The notes under the pieces are model-generated. The model made no database searches, was not told the origin of the DNA, and saw nothing but the letters and a program-made list of their open reading frames with translations. Below are positions 22,502 to 34,117 of a stretch of DNA of 37,772 bases, piece by piece (the first letter of the stretch is position 1; each line of letters begins with the position of its first letter). The position numbers were made by a program, and so were the translations under genes. Source of the DNA: a virus; the IMG/VR virus record IMGVR_UViG_3300010233_001936, positions 1 through 37,772 of that record, one strand, 5' to 3'.

Positions 22502-25500
22502 TTAAATCCTCAATGAAGCTACTGTATATACTGTGGCTAACGATGGAACTGCTGCCCCATTTACATACAATCCTTGTGCATTAACCGTACCAGCACCTTT
22601 ATCACCACCTGTTGGTGAACCTACTGTTACACCACCATCAGAAGCAATTGTCATTGCTGTTGTTGAAGTTGTTGTACCAGTTTTAAAAAGAATATTGGCA
22701 GTGTTTGTACCACTTGATGAAATACCTGTTTGAATAGTTACACTACCGCCAGAACCTGTAGTTCCACTTCCACCAGTTAATCCAACTGCGCCACCAGTTA
22801 CACCTGCACCACCAGTTACTAATACATACCCAGCTGTTGAGCCGGAAGATGTACCAGCATTAACATTTACATTACCACCAGCAGCAACACCACCACCAGC
22901 TGTTAAATTAACATTTCCTGGAACTCCTGTACTGTTAGTAGTTGTGCCACCAGTAACGGTAGCTGAATAAGCATTTCCTGTTGTTGACGAAGCTGCAGTA
23001 AGTTGCAGTGCACCAAACGAAACAATATTGCCACCCAAAGAGGTAGAACCAAGATTTAAAGTTTCTGTGCTATCTGTCCACGTAAAATCACTTGTTCCTG
23101 TAATAGTACCACCAGTTCCACCATAAGCAATATATGTTGCTGCTGGAACTGATCCTGAAACGGGACCCCAAGTTGGTGCGGCGCCTGAACCGCCTGATGT
23201 TAATACTTGACCGGACGTACCATATGATGGCGTTGAACCAGTACCAATTGCACCAGCATTGTTAATTGTCATTGCTGTTGTTGATGTTGTTGTACCAGTT
23301 TTAAATGTGATAGTACCATAAGTAACGCTACCACCAGGCGCACCAGTAACAACACCTGTTGATATTACAACACTACCAGCTGTTACACCACCAGTATTGG
23401 AAGGACCACTAGTTGCTGAACCAGCAGTAATGTTTACACTACCAGCTGTAATGGCACCTGTAGCAAATCCTCCTGCACCACCAGTAATTGTTATAGCACC
23501 TGCAACAGGGTTGGTTGCACCTGTTGATGAACCACCAGTTATTGTTACAGCGCCACCAGGACCTGTTGATGTTCCAGAAGAATTATTAGTACCAGCAGTG
23601 ATTGCGATTGAACCTGCAGCGGTTGCTGTGTTTGAAGAACTACCAAGAATACTGAATGTACCACCAGCATTTGATGTTGGTTGGATTGTTGGACTTGTTG
23701 TACTACCAAGAGTTAAAGTGCTTGTACCTGATGTCCAAATAAATCCTGCATCAGAAACAAGATTACCACTACTGTTATATTGAACAGCGCCAGTACCACC
23801 AGTTGTACTTACAGATGCTACAGATCCCCAAGTTGGAGCACCAGCACTATTTGCTAGTAATGCTTGACCTGTTGTACCTATAGTATTACTTGTCCCAAGT
23901 CCCCAAGCACCACTTGGATTAATTGTAAAAGATGTTGCAAGTGTTGTTGTGACTGCAGTTTGGAATATAATAGTACCACCAGCACCAGCAACACTTCCAG
24001 ATGAAGTACCACCCTTACCACCCGCAAGTGTTAATGTACCACCAGCACCACCTGCTATTGAAACACTTGCGGCTCCACCAGTACCACCCGAAATAGTTGT
24101 TCCACCACCAACACCACCAGCAGATCCTGTGCTTGGAGCAGCACCACCTATTCCACCTGAAACACTTACTGTTCCACCAGGGGTATATTGAAATCCTGTA
24201 GCACCAGTAACGATAACTCCACCAGCTTGAGCACCACCTGATGTACCACCAGTAATATTAACATAGCCACCAGCAGCTGTACCGGAATTAGCACCAGCCG
24301 TAATATTAACATTACCACCAGCAGTAGTACCTGCACTACCCGTAATTGTAAACGTTGTACCAGCACTGGATCCAGCTGTTGCTATAATGCTTGGTCCAGT
24401 TGTTGCTGTACCAAGAGTTAATATTTGAGTTGAAGGATTGTATGTAAATCCAGGATTTGTGTATACGCTTACAGCACCTGTGGTACCACTTAAAAACGCA
24501 ACAGAATCTGAAGCACTTGTTGAGTTAACTGCTGCTGTTACAGTTGTTGTTGGAGTGATCCACTGTGGAGATGCACCACTTCCTTGTGATGTTAATACTT
24601 GACCAGATGTACCAATTGTATTGGAAGCACCCATACCAATCGCACCACTTGGATTGATTGTCATTGCAACTACATTAGTAGTTGTACCTGTAGTAAAGAT
24701 AATGGAACCTGCAGTACCACCTGAAGATGTACCAGTTGTAAGATTAATGTTGCCTGAATTTATACCACTTGTAGTTGCAGCACCAGTTTGTATTAAAATG
24801 CTATTTGCTGGATTTGTAACGCCATTGGCAGCTGAAACTGTACCAGTTTGGAGAGTAATACCATTAGTTACCCAAGCACTACCATTACCAGATCCATATT
24901 GTGAGTTTGGTGTTGTGATATTAACTGTACCGACACCATAAGCTCCACCACCAGCCGTGATATTAACTGCACCACTACCATATGAAGTTGCACCGTTTGC
25001 ACCACCAGAAATTGAAACACTACCACCGTTGGCACTAGTTCCTGATCCCGTGCTTGCACCACCAGTAATTGTTACTGACGAACCTGCACCACTAGTTGCA
25101 GCACCACCAGCAATAGCAAATACAACACCACCGGTTATTACAGCTGTTCCGGTGATACTTGGACCAGTTGTGCTTGTACCAAGAATTAGCGCTGTTGGTA
25201 AACTAAGTACTGGAGTTGTTGTGCCGGTTACGGTAATTTGGTTTGCCGTACCTGCAATAGAAGTTACACCACCAGTTGAAGCTGCCCATGTTGGAACACC
25301 ACTTGCAAGAGTTAATACATAACCGTTTGTGCTTGCTGGCAACATTGTTGTTGTGCCGGCAGCTGTCTGATAAGGAATACTTCCAGCTGCACCACCAGCA
25401 AGATTAGTTGCTGTTGTTGCAGATCCTACGGATAAAGATGATTGTGCTGTCCAGCTTGGTGAAAAACCTGAACCAGCTGTTACTAACACACTACCACTTG

Positions 25501-28500
25501 ATCCTGCTGAACCTGCAATCTGCAATGCACCAGATGCAATATTAAGACCTGTACCAGAACCAACAGAATTAATTGTTAGTGCTGTACCGCTTGTTGGTGC
25601 TGCAATTGTTATTGCACCAGTGTTTGCAATCGTTAAACGAGTTGATGGTGCAGCACTATTCACTGTTGTTTGGAATATAATTGAACCACCAGTACCAGCT
25701 GTACCACTGCCAGATGTACCTCCTTGACCTCCAATAAGTTGTAATTGACCACCGGCACCACCAGTGCCTGATGAACTTGCATTACCACCACCGCCGCCAT
25801 TAATTACAGTATTACCACCAGCACCAGCTGTAGTAGTTGAAGTAGCATTACCTGAACCACCAGTAACATTTGCAGTACCACCAGTTGAACCAATACCACC
25901 CAATATGTTTACTGGACCACCAGTTGAACCAATTCCTGATGTACCACCAATAACAGTTATTGAACCACCAGCACCCAAGCTACCAAAACTACCAGCAACA
26001 GTAAACCCTCCTGGAGAACCACTAGCTGTATTTGCAGCTTGAATTGTTGCACCAGATGTTCCTGTGCCAAGCGACAATGTATAATTTGGACTTCCAAAGC
26101 TACTTGTCCAAGTAAAGTCTGATGTACCAACTAGCGTATTTGATCCACCACCATACGCAATATATGTTGATGTTTGATTAACATTAGTATTTGGAATACC
26201 TGTAATATTTACACCACTTAATGTTGGAGTATTTGACCACGATGGTGCTGATGCTCCACCTACAAGAACTTGAGATGTTGTTCCGGCAGATAGAAATGCA
26301 GTTGTACTTGCTGCTGATTGATATGGCAATGCACCTGTTGAACCACCAGAAAGGTTTACTGCATATGTTGCAGTTCCTGCTGAACCAGTTGAAATAGCAG
26401 TAATAATACCTTTTTGATTTACAGTTATATTTGCAGTCGTAAACGAACCAGCTGTAAATCCACCTTGAGTTGCAAGATTAGCTGTAACTGCTCCTGTTGA
26501 ACCAGACAATGTTAAATCTGTTGAAGCAAGAGATGTTACACCAGTATTTGTAATTGTAACTGCACCGGTTGCACTTGTATTTGTACTTAAGCCAGTGTTT
26601 GTTGTTATACTTGTTACACCAGTGTTATTGATTGTATTGCCTGTAATGGAAATAGCTGTTCCGCCAGCATATGTACCATTACCAGAAAATTGGACATATG
26701 TTATGTTAGTAGTACCAACAGTAATTGTAGATGTGTTTGTGTTTACCCAACCAGTGGATGCTTGTGAACCTTGATCAACATAAACAGCTTCGCTAATAAT
26801 TTGTGTACCAGTTGTGCTATCAGTTGAGCGAGTCCAAGCACCTGTTCCAGATACATAGATGCCATTTTGTGTTTGGTTTGTTTGATTTTTTACAAGAACG
26901 CGAGATGATGATGTTGTTACACCATCAATTGATTGTTCACCAGACAATGTTATATTTGTTGTTGTAGCACATACAACTTCTTGCTTCCAAGACAATCCTG
27001 CAATAGCAGCATCAACATAATTTTTTGTTGCTGCGCCAAGACCTGTAGTTGGATCTGCAGCAAGTATAAGAGCTCCTGTAAGGGTACCTCCTGAAAGTAG
27101 AAGGTTGCCAGATGCTGCACCAGTTAAAGCACCAATAAAAGTTGTTGATGTTACAGAAGTAAGTCCAGCAATAGTAGTTAATGTACCACCAAGTGATACT
27201 GGTGATGAACCTATTGTAATTGAACTATTTGTTAATGCACTGTTTGGAATGCTTGTTAAAGAAGCACCTGAACCACTAAAGGTTCCTGCTGTCATTGTAC
27301 CAGAGATTGTAACACTCGTTGGTAAACTTAATGTTACAGCACCAGAAGATGTACTTGCAGTAATTTGATTTGTTGTACCAGTTACAGATGTCAAATATGT
27401 AACATTGCTTGCTGCCGTTACAATTCCGTTTGTGTTTACAGTTACATTATTATATGTACCAGATGTTAATCCAGACTGTGTTGCAAGGTTAACGTTAAAT
27501 GTTCCCGATGAAGTGATTGGACTTGTACTACCAGAAACAGTAATTGACCCACCGGTGCTTGTTAAACCAACAGATGTTACGCTTCCATTTGCTTGGCTTG
27601 TCCACGACATTGAAGCACCAGGACCACCAGAAGTTAAAACCTGTCCTGCAGTACCTGGATTTGAACCAGCAATATACAATTCGCCATTCTTATACCATTC
27701 ATACAAAAGAGAACCAGTTGCAGAAACAAACAATAGTGCACCAGGTGCACCTGTTCCATTACCAGCAGATGGTGCAAGTTGTACATTACCACCATTACCG
27801 TTTGTACCTGTTGCAGTACCACCTTCAAAATATGCACCACCTGCATTGTATCCAGAACCACCAAGGATTACTGCATCACCACCTTTACCAGATGTGTTAG
27901 TTGTTGATGCTGAACTACCACCGTGTAGGTATGCTGTACCACCAGTTGCTGTTGCAGATGTACCTGCATACAAATATAGATTACCACCATTTGCAGTACC
28001 TGTTGAATTTGTATCACCTGCTTCAACAACCAATGCAACACCTGCTAATCCATTATATGTTGAACCTTCAGGAATTGCATCAGGGATAATTACTGCTGCA
28101 TCAGCAAGATAATTACCAAGCAATACACCTGGAATTTGTCCAAATGTTGTTGATGTCATTGTTGTACTTGAAACGGTTTGCGAAATGCTTACTGTGTATG
28201 TTCCAAGACCACCAATACCTGTAAGGTAAGCAGTAACTTTTGTATTTGCAGTTACACCAGTACCTGTAATTATTTGACCAATTGCAACATTACCTACTGA
28301 TACTGCTGTAACAGTTAGTGTTGTTCCACTAATAGAACCAGTAAACGATGTTCCATTTGGACTTGTTGCACCACTGATTGCATTTGGTAATGATAGACCA
28401 AATGCAAAAGCTGTATTACCTGCTAGAGTATATCCATCTGATGCACCAGCATATTGAATGTAACCTGCTTGAAATGCTGAACTATATGCAGCACTACCAC

Positions 28501-29824
28501 CACCTACAGCAACGTTAACTGTTACTGCATCTGTTGAACTACTTACTGCTGTACTTGATCCAGCTACTAATGATGTTACACCAGTATTGGTAATCGTTAA
28601 TGTTCCACTTGTTGTAATTGGATTTGTACCAGTAATGCTAATACCAGTTCCTGCAGATGCAGTTACTGAAGTTACTGTACCAGTAGTAGGAGTAGTCCAA
28701 CTTGGAGCACCAGTTGAACCATTTGATTTTAAAACTTGACCAGATGTACCATATCCTGTACCAGTACTACCAAACGAGAAAGCACCATTGTTTGTAATAC
28801 GTAATACTTCAAGAAGTGAAGTTATTGTTGGACTCGTAACCGTAGATTGTGCTTGGGCTACTTGAAATGAGATATAACCAGGAACTAAATTAGCAGCACC
28901 AGATACAAGTTGTGCTTGACCACCAGCGATAATGGTATTACCAGCATTAAGCGTAACAGGACCAAATGCATTACTACCAATTGCTGTACCACCTTGAAGT
29001 GTTACGTTTCCAGCAGTTGCTGGACTATAACCAGGATTTACACCACCAACTGAATTTAATGTTCCTGATCCACCCTGAAGAAGTAAAGCACCGCCAGTTG
29101 TGGCACCAGTAGAAGTTGTGCCAAAATAAGTTGCTGGACCACCAGTAATTGTAAATGCTGGAACCGTTCCACTTGAAGATGTGGCAGCTGCTATGGTGGA
29201 AGGTAAGCTTAATGTAACAGCACCAGTTGAAGCACTTGCTGTAATTTGATTTGTTGTACCTGTAATAGATGTTACACCACCAGCACTTCCATTTGCTGCT
29301 GCTGTGATACGTCCTTTAGCATCAACAGTGATATTTGCATTTGTAAAAGAGCCAACATTGCTGTTTACAGTTGCAAGGGTAAGAGGAATACTTCCTGTAC
29401 CTGCTGTACCTGTACCTGTTGCATCGCCAGTTGCTGATAATGCTGGCAATTGACTTGCTGTTGCAGAACCAGAAATTAAACTAAATGAGTAATCACCACT
29501 TGTTGGAGTTACAGCACCTGTACGAGAATTAAACGAAAGTACGCCAGTGTTGGTAATTGTAAGAGTGCCAGATGTGGTAATTGGTGAGCCAGAAATGCTA
29601 ATACCAGATCCGCCAGTTGCTGCAACGGATGTTACGGTTCCAGATCCACTTCCACCAGATGTATTAACCCACGTTGTTCCATTGTAGAAACGAAGTTGTT
29701 GTAAATCTGATCTGTAGTAAATTTCACCAGCTTGGGCAGAAGAAGGATCAGATGTGCCGGAGTCTACGACGATCTCAATGATCTCCGCACCACCTGTCAT
29801 ATTAAAATTACCGTAAACCTTCAT
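22502..29824 (-). CDS. Giant glycine-rich tail fibre protein, 2440 aa
   Basis: The start [20 protein letters not shown] with [21 protein letters not shown] (about 32-52) resembles virion attachment segments of marine phage fibres. The rest is almost wholly Gly/Ser/Thr/Ala-rich repeats. A recurring module, SGQVL..G.GAP.W followed by TSV or VTA strands and TTTAMTI, occurs about eight times (near residues 361, 728, 1185, 1448, 1501, 1741, 1985, 2204). Around 915-1060 is a distinct domain: [49 protein letters not shown]. Runs of GGSV.ITGGAG type fill residues about 1250-2400. No S74 domain is seen at its end. AGGAG lies ideally before the ATG, under a late-type promoter. Confidence 0.85.
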   Translation of the reverse strand: MKVYGNFNMTGGAEIIEIVVDSGTSDPSSAQAGEIYYRSDLQQLRFYNGTTWVNTSGGSGSGTVTSVAATGGSGISISGSPITTSGTLTITNTGVLSFNSRTGAVTPTSGDYSFSLISGSATASQLPALSATGDATGTGTAGTGSIPLTLATVNSNVGSFTNANITVDAKGRITAAANGSAGGVTSITGTTNQITASASTGAVTLSLPSTIAAATSSSGTVPAFTITGGPATYFGTTSTGATTGGALLLQGGSGTLNSVGGVNPGYSPATAGNVTLQGGTAIGSNAFGPVTLNAGNTIIAGGQAQLVSGAANLVPGYISFQVAQAQSTVTSPTITSLLEVLRITNNGAFSFGSTGTGYGTSGQVLKSNGSTGAPSWTTPTTGTVTSVTASAGTGISITGTNPITTSGTLTITNTGVTSLVAGSSTAVSSSTDAVTVNVAVGGGSAAYSSAFQAGYIQYAGASDGYTLAGNTAFAFGLSLPNAISGATSPNGTSFTGSISGTTLTVTAVSVGNVAIGQIITGTGVTANTKVTAYLTGIGGLGTYTVSISQTVSSTTMTSTTFGQIPGVLLGNYLADAAVIIPDAIPEGSTYNGLAGVALVVEAGDTNSTGTANGGNLYLYAGTSATATGGTAYLHGGSSASTTNTSGKGGDAVILGGSGYNAGGAYFEGGTATGTNGNGGNVQLAPSAGNGTGAPGALLFVSATGSLLYEWYKNGELYIAGSNPGTAGQVLTSGGPGASMSWTSQANGSVTSVGLTSTGGSITVSGSTSPITSSGTFNVNLATQSGLTSGTYNNVTVNTNGIVTAASNVTYLTSVTGTTNQITASTSSGAVTLSLPTSVTISGTMTAGTFSGSGASLTSIPNSALTNSSITIGSSPVSLGGTLTTIAGLTSVTSTTFIGALTGAASGNLLLSGGTLTGALILAADPTTGLGAATKNYVDAAIAGLSWKQEVVCATTTNITLSGEQSIDGVTTSSSRVLVKNQTNQTQNGIYVSGTGAWTRSTDSTTGTQIISEAVYVDQGSQASTGWVNTNTSTITVGTTNITYVQFSGNGTYAGGTAISITGNTINNTGVTSITTNTGLSTNTSATGAVTITNTGVTSLASTDLTLSGSTGAVTANLATQGGFTAGSFTTANITVNQKGIITAISTGSAGTATYAVNLSGGSTGALPYQSAASTTAFLSAGTTSQVLVGGASAPSWSNTPTLSGVNITGIPNTNVNQTSTYIAYGGGSNTLVGTSDFTWTSSFGSPNYTLSLGTGTSGATIQAANTASGSPGGFTVAGSFGSLGAGGSITVIGGTSGIGSTGGPVNILGGIGSTGGTANVTGGSGNATSTTTAGAGGNTVINGGGGGNASSSGTGGAGGQLQLIGGQGGTSGSGTAGTGGSIIFQTTVNSAAPSTRLTIANTGAITIAAPTSGTALTINSVGSGTGLNIASGALQIAGSAGSSGSVLVTAGSGFSPSWTAQSSLSVGSATTATNLAGGAAGSIPYQTAAGTTTMLPASTNGYVLTLASGVPTWAASTGGVTSIAGTANQITVTGTTTPVLSLPTALILGTSTTGPSITGTAVITGGVVFAIAGGAATSGAGSSVTITGGASTGSGTSANGGSVSISGGANGATSYGSGAVNITAGGGAYGVGTVNITTPNSQYGSGNGSAWVTNGITLQTGTVSAANGVTNPANSILIQTGAATTSGINSGNINLTTGTSSGGTAGSIIFTTGTTTNVVAMTINPSGAIGMGASNTIGTSGQVLTSQGSGASPQWITPTTTVTAAVNSTSASDSVAFLSGTTGAVSVYTNPGFTYNPSTQILTLGTATTGPSIIATAGSSAGTTFTITGSAGTTAGGNVNITAGANSGTAAGGYVNITGGTSGGAQAGGVIVTGATGFQYTPGGTVSVSGGIGGAAPSTGSAGGVGGGTTISGGTGGAASVSIAGGAGGTLTLAGGKGGTSSGSVAGAGGTIIFQTAVTTTLATSFTINPSGAWGLGTSNTIGTTGQALLANSAGAPTWGSVASVSTTGGTGAVQYNSSGNLVSDAGFIWTSGTSTLTLGSTTSPTIQPTSNAGGTFSILGSSSNTATAAGSIAITAGTNNSSGTSTGPGGAVTITGGSSTGATNPVAGAITITGGAGGFATGAITAGSVNITAGSATSGPSNTGGVTAGSVVISTGVVTGAPGGSVTYGTITFKTGTTTSTTAMTINNAGAIGTGSTPSYGTSGQVLTSGGSGAAPTWGPVSGSVPAATYIAYGGTGGTITGTSDFTWTDSTETLNLGSTSLGGNIVSFGALQLTAASSTTGNAYSATVTGGTTTNSTGVPGNVNLTAGGGVAAGGNVNVNAGTSSGSTAGYVLVTGGAGVTGGAVGLTGGSGTTGSGGSVTIQTGISSSGTNTANILFKTGTTTSTTAMTIASDGGVTVGSPTGGDKGAGTVNAQGLYVNGAAVPSLATVYTVASLRI

Positions 29825-29854
29825 TGGATCTCCTGGGATAACACTATTGTTGTA

Positions 29855-29861
29855 TATTTAT
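29855..29861 (-). promoter_or_regulatory. Late-type promoter for the fibre operon
   Basis: On the minus strand GATAAATA lies about 30 bases before the giant fibre ATG, with AGGAGATCC between. It is the only promoter candidate seen for the three fibre genes and fits late expression. Confidence 0.6.
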
Positions 29862-29878
29862 CCTGGGTTATGTTTATT

Positions 29879-29885
29879 CTAAATA
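29879..29885 (+). promoter_or_regulatory. Late-type element CTAAATA five bases before an ATG
   Basis: CTAAATA, then exactly five bases, then ATG 29891. Divergent from the fibre promoter about 20 bases away. No Shine-Dalgarno sequence is evident. Confidence 0.45.
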
Positions 29886-29890
29886 GAACC

Positions 29891-30478
29891 ATGCGCATCA
29901 ACGACATCTACGAATACACTGAAAGTACAAAGGAAATTGAAGTTCTGAAAAAGGAATGTGGGCAATTCCTTTCGGAATCAGAAGGTAATCCACTTCTTAA
30001 AAATCTTTCAATCTCTATTCATTCGTTCCATAAAGTGAAAGTCCGTAAACGAAAGAATGATACTGGTGAGTTTACACAGACATTTAATGAAGCGTTTGAG
30101 TCAAAGCATCCAGGATTAAGACAAAGAGCAATATTTGCAAATGGCTTAAGTTCCTTTCGTCCAGTGTTAGATGAGAAGACTCAACCTTGCTACATCTTTC
30201 CAATAGATGGATATAAGTTTATGTACAGCCGAGAAGTAGAAAATTCGGGTCATGAATATAAGCAAGTATTTGAAACACTATTTGAACAGTTTGGTGAAGA
30301 GAAGGGGAATGAGGTACTAACTGATCTTCTTCGTTTTACATACACATCAGAGAACCTATCAGAAGGAATTGAATCAGGTTCAGAGATTATCATTTACGGA
30401 ATCCCATATTTTTATGCATACGATGTTTCGTCAGCATTTAATGGGTATCCAGGTTTGTTGTCCAAGATAGGTGTTTAA
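29891..30478 (+). CDS. Unknown protein, 195 aa
   Basis: Begins MRINDIYEYTESTKEIEVLK. A mixed helical and strand protein with blocks LRQRAIFANGLSSFRP, CYIFPIDGYKFMYSREV and FGEEKGNEVLTDLLRF. The frame is open from 29732 but that part runs across the fibre promoter region and into the giant fibre gene on the other strand; ATG 29891 is clearly the start. No ribosome site is seen. It overlaps the next gene as TAATG. The regular spread of charged and aromatic residues suggests a folded enzyme or virion protein; no family recognised. Confidence 0.78.
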   Translation: MRINDIYEYTESTKEIEVLKKECGQFLSESEGNPLLKNLSISIHSFHKVKVRKRKNDTGEFTQTFNEAFESKHPGLRQRAIFANGLSSFRPVLDEKTQPCYIFPIDGYKFMYSREVENSGHEYKQVFETLFEQFGEEKGNEVLTDLLRFTYTSENLSEGIESGSEIIIYGIPYFYAYDVSSAFNGYPGLLSKIGV

Positions 30479-30729
30479 TGTACACTACGGTTAAAACCAC
30501 TCTGCGTCCAGGCAGTACGATTGAAGGATTGATTCGACACTACAATTCGTACGACATAGAAAAAGAACAATTGCAAGAGTTGGTTCAAAAATTTAACGAA
30601 TTGAATCCTCACGCAAGACCACCAAAACTCTATCAGGAAGTAGAAGTTCCTATTGCTTGCTTCATAGAATTATCAAAAAAGACCACTCATAAATATCGGA
30701 AAGGAGAATCAGAATGGAAAAAACAGTAG
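30478..30729 (+). CDS. Small protein with LysM-like segment
   Basis: The 83-residue protein contains RPGSTIEGLIRHYNSY, QELVQKFNELNPHA, and LYQEVEVPI (about residues 10-60), which together recall the LysM fold pattern (G-x-T-hh-x-h-A-x-x-Y, then h-NP, then a G-x-x-h-x-h-P strand). LysM binds N-acetylglucosamine polymers and is common in T4-type baseplate and lysozyme proteins. The match is loose. It starts on a TAATG overlap and its end overlaps the next gene by 16 bases. Confidence 0.7.
   Translation: MYTTVKTTLRPGSTIEGLIRHYNSYDIEKEQLQELVQKFNELNPHARPPKLYQEVEVPIACFIELSKKTTHKYRKGESEWKKQ
30689..30695 (+). promoter_or_regulatory. Late-type element CATAAATA before the gene at 30714
   Basis: ATAAATA lies inside the end of the previous gene, 18 bases before ATG 30714, with AAAGGAG between. 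It could boost late expression of the downstream pair. Confidence 0.35.
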
Positions 30730-31025
30730 CGTTGTTTAAGTTAATTAGCGGTGAAGAGTTAATTGCAGAGTATAAGTCAGATGGTGAGTTCTATGTACTC
30801 AAATCTCCACGTAAAGTGTTTGTTCAGCAAACAAGTCAAACTACATTTGGTGTTAAGGTAGCTCCTTGGTTGGTTGGTGCACCAGATGGTGTCTTTCCAG
30901 TTCACGCAGGACATATCCTCACAGTATGCGCAGAACCAAATCCTGAACTCGTTGCAGGCTACTTGAAAGAAACTTCACCAATCGATCTTTCAGCAACAGC
31001 ACCAAAGTCAATTATTGCGCCATAA
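30714..31025 (+). CDS. Sm-like fold candidate, 103 aa
   Basis: Starts MEKTVALFKLISGEELIAEY, then YVLKSPRKVFV and VAPWLVGAPDGVFPVHAGHI. The order of strands, with a GEE turn and an LKSPR strand, resembles phage Sm/LSm-like proteins, which are small RNA- or protein-binding beta barrels. This is a pattern impression. AAAGGAG lies eight bases ahead of the ATG. It is followed after 9 bases by a probable virion protein, so a virion or assembly role is also possible. Confidence 0.72.
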   Translation: MEKTVALFKLISGEELIAEYKSDGEFYVLKSPRKVFVQQTSQTTFGVKVAPWLVGAPDGVFPVHAGHILTVCAEPNPELVAGYLKETSPIDLSATAPKSIIAP

Positions 31026-31034
31026 GGAATCTCT

Positions 31035-32291
31035 GTGGCTGTTGTAGCATATCAATGTTCGGTTTGCAAAAGAACAATTAATCTCATTCAGAATAAGAAT
31101 GGGCTTGACCATATTGGAAATTGTAATATCACATTGGGATGTAGAGGTCAGTTAATTCAACAGGAAGTGTACCTTGATTATGTTCGTGGTAGTTTACCTC
31201 CTGATGTTGTTGGTTTACAGAACTGGGTTCAACGTCAGGTTCTTTATAACTTTACACAAACAGTTTCAAGGCAAACGTGGGTTATTACACATAATTTAGG
31301 TGTCCTTCCTTCTGTGCAAGTTTATGTTAATGTTCCTACTACTGCAAACGCAAACAATATGGAAGAGATTCTTCCAACAGAGATTGTTTACAATACTGAC
31401 GATCAACTAACATTAACTCTCCCTGCTTCATATACTGGGATAGCCCAGTTGATTGCTCGTGCATCAAATCCAGATATTCTAAATCCAAGACCGCAGCCAG
31501 CACCTATTACAACAGTACCAACAATCCAATTAACCAATGCAGGTGAACTTACGATTGCATCAAGAGTATCAACAGTTGATATTCCTCTTGGACTTATTAA
31601 TCCAACTACTGGCTTACCAGTTGCAAATGCAGGATTGCCACTTACACTTACATTTACACCTTCTACTGGAACACCAATCTCTGTTGGATACGTTGCATCA
31701 AATATTACCTCGGAACTTTCACCTTGGTCAGATACCTCACGTGTCCTCTTTATGGGAAAGGTCTATACTGTAAGAACGTTTAACGTTCAAACATCTGCAA
31801 GTACAATTTCAAATGGTTCAGCAGTTTCTTTAACTGGTATCTCTCTTCCAAGTAGCATTACTATTCCTATCGTTAGTGTTGATACTGCAGGAAATACGTT
31901 TACTGTTTCAGGAGATTATGTAGAGGACTTCACTCCAGGTACAAACTTCCTAACTGATAACGGGGCAGGTGCACTTAATTGGTCAGTTGGTAGTTCGTTA
32001 TATGATCCAACAACAAATGAAACAACAATAAGTCCCGTAGGAACAATCTCATCATTTTCTCTTCCTGGAACAATTGTCCTATCAGGTTCTCGAGAAGTTG
32101 TTGAAGGTGAAATCATTATCCTCCTAGGAAATTCCCCTTACACAATCTACGATAAGATTACAAACTCATACATTGATATTACAGCAGTTGATACAACTGC
32201 TACACAATTTGACCTCTATTATAATGCGGGTAATCTTGTTGCTGATACCTCTATTGAACAGACTGTATATCCTCCACTTCGTTCCGTATAA
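31035..32291 (+). CDS. Virion-type protein: N-terminal zinc ribbon plus beta-rich domains
   Basis: The 418-residue product starts at GTG 31035, with AAGGA six bases upstream. Residues 1-40 form a likely zinc ribbon (Cys8-x2-Cys11, Cys30, Cys36). The segment near 78-140, TWVITHNLGVLPSVQVYVNV, is a motif repeatedly found in phage fibre and baseplate proteins. The rest is beta-rich and Thr/Ser/Pro-rich with Ig-like or jelly-roll character (ITIPIVSVDTAGNTFTVSG and similar). It is probably a late structural protein, perhaps binding a fibre. Zinc binding is inferred from spacing only. Confidence 0.78.
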   Translation: MAVVAYQCSVCKRTINLIQNKNGLDHIGNCNITLGCRGQLIQQEVYLDYVRGSLPPDVVGLQNWVQRQVLYNFTQTVSRQTWVITHNLGVLPSVQVYVNVPTTANANNMEEILPTEIVYNTDDQLTLTLPASYTGIAQLIARASNPDILNPRPQPAPITTVPTIQLTNAGELTIASRVSTVDIPLGLINPTTGLPVANAGLPLTLTFTPSTGTPISVGYVASNITSELSPWSDTSRVLFMGKVYTVRTFNVQTSASTISNGSAVSLTGISLPSSITIPIVSVDTAGNTFTVSGDYVEDFTPGTNFLTDNGAGALNWSVGSSLYDPTTNETTISPVGTISSFSLPGTIVLSGSREVVEGEIIILLGNSPYTIYDKITNSYIDITAVDTTATQFDLYYNAGNLVADTSIEQTVYPPLRSV

Positions 32292-32300
32292 GTAAGAACG

Positions 32301-32329
32301 TTGTCTCAACCAGAGCCAGCAAATATAAT
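32301..32329 (+). promoter_or_regulatory. Sigma70-type promoter for the helicase gene
   Basis: TTGTCT (32301-32306), 17 bases, perfect TATAAT (32324-32329). The start codon at 32338 lies only 8 bases beyond the -10, so the transcript would be nearly leaderless; GGAG at 32330-32333 would serve only longer transcripts. Confidence 0.5.
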
Positions 32330-32337
32330 GGAGTCTT

Positions 32338-33672
32338 ATGGATAACAAAAAACAAAAACTATTATTAGAACTTCTTATATCTTCGAGTGATACGTTTGCA
32401 CTCTGTCAAGGTATTGTCGAACCAGAATACTTCGATCCAGAATTTCACAACGCCGTTAAGTTTGTTAAACAGTATTACAACGAATACAACACTACTCCCT
32501 CACCACTTCAGATTGAAGCAGAAAGTGGTCAACATTTAAAAACACATAAAATCGAAAGAGATCAAGTCTTATACTGCGCAGATGAGATTGAGCAGTTCTG
32601 TAAACAGATGGGAATGCAAAAAGCAATCTTAAGTTCTGTTGATGATGTTAACAAAGGAAACTTTGGAGCAGTAGAGAGTAAGATTCGCGATGCTGTTATG
32701 ATCTCTTTGAATAGAGATTTAGGATTACGCTACTACGATGATCCAGAGAAGAGATTAAATGCAATGCTATCAGGTGGTGGTGTTGCATCAACTGGTTGGG
32801 CTGAAGTAGATGAGTTATTGTTTGGAGGACTGTCAAGAAAAGAACTTCTTCTTGTTTCTGCAAATTCAGGTGGTGGTAAGTCTATCTGTCTTGCAAACCT
32901 TGCCTTGAATATGAGCAATCAGGGACTTAATGTTCTATATGCATCGTTGGAATTATCTGAAGAGATTATTGCTCAACGATTTGATACAATGGTGACGGGA
33001 ATTAGTCGTAAGGATTGGAAGCAACACGTTTCAGAAATTGCAGTTCGAGTACAAGAAGCAGGTGTAAATAAGGGTCATATTGATATTAAGCAATTCGCAG
33101 TTGGTACGAATGCAATCCAGATTCACGCATACCTTAAAGAGTATTATCTACAATACAATTGTATGCCTGATTTGTTAGTCTTGGATTACGTTGATCTTAT
33201 GCACCCTAATGAAAAAACCGTTAATATTGGGGATCTTTGGACGAAAGATAAACTCTGCTCTGAACAACTTCGTGATATTGGGGTAAGACATAATATGATG
33301 GTTGCAACTGCTTCACAGTTGAATCGTTCAGCCGTAAATGCGACCCATCAATCACACGACCAAATTGCTGGTGGTATCTCAAAGATAAATACTGCCGACG
33401 TTTATTGGTCAATCCTTATGAACGAATCAATGAGAGCGAAGGGAGAGATTTGTTTCCACTTTCAGAAGACTCGTAATAGTGATGGTGTTGGTAAGACTGT
33501 ATACTTGACGTGGGATGGAAAATACCTACGAATAGTAGACAAACAAAATTCAGGTTCAAATCCTCTTCCTTTCGTTAAGAAACAAAAGGATAAGAATTCT
33601 GCAATTAAGGAAGCCATATTGGGAGATATTCCAAGTGGCGATGGTTTAACAGGCTTAATGACTTCAACATAA
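32338..33672 (+). CDS. 41: Replicative DNA helicase, T4 gp41-like (DnaB family)
   Basis: This 444-residue protein has the N-terminal DnaB/gp41 helical domain (ILAFDTFAL-type pattern, residues about 1-120) and a RecA-like motor: Walker A SANSGGGKS near 173-181, then YASLELSEE, Walker B LLVLDYVDLM near 279-288, and the sensor TASQLNRSA. It would unwind DNA ahead of the polymerase and couple with the gp61-like primase at 7511. T4 gp41 is about 475 residues, so the length is close. GGAG lies five bases before the ATG. Confidence 0.93.
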   Translation: MDNKKQKLLLELLISSSDTFALCQGIVEPEYFDPEFHNAVKFVKQYYNEYNTTPSPLQIEAESGQHLKTHKIERDQVLYCADEIEQFCKQMGMQKAILSSVDDVNKGNFGAVESKIRDAVMISLNRDLGLRYYDDPEKRLNAMLSGGGVASTGWAEVDELLFGGLSRKELLLVSANSGGGKSICLANLALNMSNQGLNVLYASLELSEEIIAQRFDTMVTGISRKDWKQHVSEIAVRVQEAGVNKGHIDIKQFAVGTNAIQIHAYLKEYYLQYNCMPDLLVLDYVDLMHPNEKTVNIGDLWTKDKLCSEQLRDIGVRHNMMVATASQLNRSAVNATHQSHDQIAGGISKINTADVYWSILMNESMRAKGEICFHFQKTRNSDGVGKTVYLTWDGKYLRIVDKQNSGSNPLPFVKKQKDKNSAIKEAILGDIPSGDGLTGLMTST

Positions 33673-33675
33673 TAG

Positions 33676-33704
33676 TTGACGATAACAAATAGAATAAGTA
33701 TGCT
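33676..33704 (+). promoter_or_regulatory. Sigma70-type promoter for the gene at 33751
   Basis: TTGACG (33676-33681), 17 bases, TATGCT (33699-33704). Transcription near 33711 gives a leader of about 40 bases with AGGAG before the ATG. Confidence 0.55.
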
Positions 33705-33750
33705 TCTTTAGGTACTCGAACAAAAATAATAACAATTAGGAGACTCCACC

Positions 33751-34083
33751 ATGGCAACAGTACAACCAGTAACAACACTCAATATCGATGGCACATCATT
33801 TAATGTAGCCGACCTTTCGCAGCAGGTTCAAGGACTTGTAGGCGTTTACAACGAATGGAATCAGAAGCTTGCTGATGCACAGAGTTCAGCTGCTCTTCAC
33901 CAGGCTGCATTGAACGATCTATCTCGTCAGATCATTATGCAGGTCAAGGCTGACAATGATGCAGCAGCCGCAGCAGCAAACGATGCAGCTCCAGCAGCTG
34001 ACGCAACACCAGTTGCTCCATTAGCAGATGTTCCAGCAGCACCAGTTGCTGACGTTGCACCAACAGACGCAACCGTAAACTAA
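33751..34083 (+). CDS. Small coiled-coil protein with Ala/Pro-rich tail
   Basis: The 110-residue protein has a short strand-rich start (TLNIDGTSFNVADLS), a helical coiled coil (about 25-67) and a disordered tail of alternating Ala, Pro and Asp (68-110). AGGAG lies eight bases upstream of the ATG. The TLNIDGxxFNVxDLS opening recurs in small phage proteins of unknown role. It has its own promoter and a double-hairpin terminator, so it may be strongly expressed. Function unknown. Confidence 0.78.
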   Translation: MATVQPVTTLNIDGTSFNVADLSQQVQGLVGVYNEWNQKLADAQSSAALHQAALNDLSRQIIMQVKADNDAAAAAANDAAPAADATPVAPLADVPAAPVADVAPTDATVN

Positions 34084-34110
34084 GATTCGACTAGGTCGCT
34101 CCTAGGAATC
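34084..34110 (+). other. First of two hairpins sharing the core GGTCGCTCC
   Basis: GATTC and CTAGG (34084-34095) pair with CCTAG and GAATC (34101-34110), with a two-base bulge and the loop TCGCT. No T run follows directly. The second hairpin at 34118 has the same loop. Confidence 0.6.
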
Positions 34111-34117
34111 GCAGTCA

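Noticed and set aside
22533-29437. Many plus-strand open frames opposite the fibre genes, up to 235 residues, rich in Pro and Val.
   Set aside because: They are the complement of Gly/Ser/Thr-rich fibre codons; repetitive, without ribosome sites, and covered by a clearly better minus-strand gene.
22502-29824. Dense short repeats such as CACCACCAG that might look like a CRISPR array or tandem repeat locus.
   Set aside because: They are irregularly spaced, in frame, and encode the Gly-rich modules; no constant spacer length.
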